Source: Flavobacteriales bacterium
GTDB taxonomy: Bacteria > Bacteroidota > Bacteroidia > Flavobacteriales_D > Sanyastnellaceae
Direction of reading: 5' to 3'
Assembly: GCA_027488055.1 (NCBI GenBank)
Contig: JAIYCK010000145.1
Span: 1 to 6,988, forward strand
Length of the DNA: 6,988 bases
A program made the translations under genes and the position numbers. The notes beneath the pieces were generated by a model that searched no databases, was not told the origin of the DNA, and saw only the letters and a list, made by a program, of their open reading frames with translations. Of this stretch, positions 6,288 through 6,988 are shown piece by piece. Positions within the stretch are counted from its first letter, which is position 1. Each line of letters begins with the position of its first letter.

Positions 6288-6950
6288 ATGAAAAAAAGCA
6301 TTTTGACAGCTAGTGGTATCGTAATTGCGAGCCTATGCACACAAGCCCAAACTTTAAAGACACATGCCGACAGCGTGTCCTATGCGTTGGGTATGTCCAT
6401 CGCTGAGACCATCAAAAAGACAGGCATTGTAGAATACAATGAGGCCATCATGATGGAAGCGATCAAGGATGCGTTGCATGGAAAAAGTGATATCAATCAG
6501 ATCGATGCGGATAAGCTCTATCGCACCGAAATGAAAAGACAGAAAGAAATAGCTACCCAGCGCAACAAGCAGGCAGGAGAGGATTTCTTAGCGGCCAATG
6601 CTAAAAAGCCAGGTATCATTACTACTGCATCAGGCCTTCAGTATGAAGTGATCCAAGAAGGTCGCGGTGAGCATCCTGACGCTAACGACAAGGTCACGGT
6701 ACATTATCATGGTACTTTGATCGACGGAACTATTTTCGACTCATCTGTGGATCGCGGTCAAACCATTTCGTTTGAACTCAATCGCGTAATTACTGGATGG
6801 ACAGAAGGTGTACAATTAATGACTCCCGGTTCTAGATATCGTTTTTTCATTCCTCAGAATCTAGCCTATGGTCAAAATGGGCAAGGTAAAATAGGCCCTT
6901 TTTCCATGTTGATATTCGAAATTGAGTTATTTGACTTCGAGAAGAAATAA
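6288..6950 (+). CDS. Exported FKBP-type peptidyl-prolyl cis-trans isomerase
   Basis: This 220-residue enzyme should catalyse proline cis-trans isomerisation and assist folding in the periplasm or cell envelope. Residues 1-20 form a signal peptide (MKKS, hydrophobic core, likely cleavage after CTQA). Cys17 is preceded by Leu, so there is no proper lipobox. An FKBP N-terminal (Mip/FkpA-like) dimerisation region follows, with DSVSYALGMSIAETIKK (28-44) and a long charged helix (about 72-105). The FKBP domain is about 116-216: VHYHGTLIDGTIFDSS (138-153), VITGWTEGVQLM (167-178), AYG (193-195) and LIFEIEL (208-214). Residues matching the FKBP12 pocket are Tyr140, Phe150, Asp151, Val167, Ile168, Trp171, Tyr194 and Phe210, so activity is expected. 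It is divergent from tpiA, with its own promoter candidate 91 bp upstream. No terminator is visible in the 38 bp after the stop. Confidence 0.93.
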   Translation: MKKSILTASGIVIASLCTQAQTLKTHADSVSYALGMSIAETIKKTGIVEYNEAIMMEAIKDALHGKSDINQIDADKLYRTEMKRQKEIATQRNKQAGEDFLAANAKKPGIITTASGLQYEVIQEGRGEHPDANDKVTVHYHGTLIDGTIFDSSVDRGQTISFELNRVITGWTEGVQLMTPGSRYRFFIPQNLAYGQNGQGKIGPFSMLIFEIELFDFEKK

Positions 6951-6988
6951 GATATATATTATCAAGTATAAAAAGGCTTACCTCGGTA

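Noticed and set aside
6288..6347. Lipoprotein signal in the FKBP protein because of Cys17
   Set aside because: The residue before the cysteine is Leu, not Gly, Ala or Ser, so the lipobox fails; a signal peptidase I site after residue 20 fits better.
1..6988. CRISPR array, insertion sequence, tRNA, rRNA, toxin-antitoxin or defence system
   Set aside because: No regularly spaced repeats, transposase or integrase motifs, tRNA-like cloverleaf or short paired toxin genes were seen; the coding content is housekeeping-like throughout.

Overview
The window looks like ordinary chromosomal sequence from a member of the Bacteroidota. Four things point there: a DUF4294 protein (a family I know only from this phylum), a Bacteroidota-style promoter (TTG / TAnnTTTG) upstream of the FKBP gene, start codons without clear Shine-Dalgarno sequences, and Bacteroidota-like GyrA wording. 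I cannot place it more precisely; a Flavobacteriales-like lineage is a guess. All genes are intact except gyrA, which is cut by the window edge. I see no RNA gene, insertion sequence, CRISPR array, prophage or repeat family.

Layout. Positions 1-2261 (minus) hold the first 753 codons of gyrA, open in a single frame to the left edge. Positions 2262-2688 are a 427-bp divergent intergenic region with several small inverted repeats. Positions 2689-3330 (plus) encode a secreted DUF4294 protein. Its stop codon abuts the stop codon of the next, convergent unit. That unit is a minus-strand operon transcribed tpiA (6068-5316), prmA (5304-4471), then a saccharopine dehydrogenase / lysine dehydrogenase-like gene (4467-3331), with gaps of only 11 and 3 nt. 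After a 219-bp divergent region comes an exported FKBP-type peptidyl-prolyl isomerase on the plus strand (6288-6950). The last 38 bases show nothing recognisable.

Functionally this is a mix of housekeeping genes: DNA supercoiling (GyrA), glycolysis (TpiA), ribosomal protein methylation (PrmA), an NAD(P)-dependent amino-acid oxidoreductase, envelope protein folding (FKBP) and one uncharacterised exported protein. They do not form an evident common pathway. I found no convincing undescribed system. The points most worth a second look are the oxidoreductase gene tightly linked behind prmA, the zero-length convergent gene junction, the start-site choice of the DUF4294 gene, and the inverted repeats in the two divergent intergenic regions.
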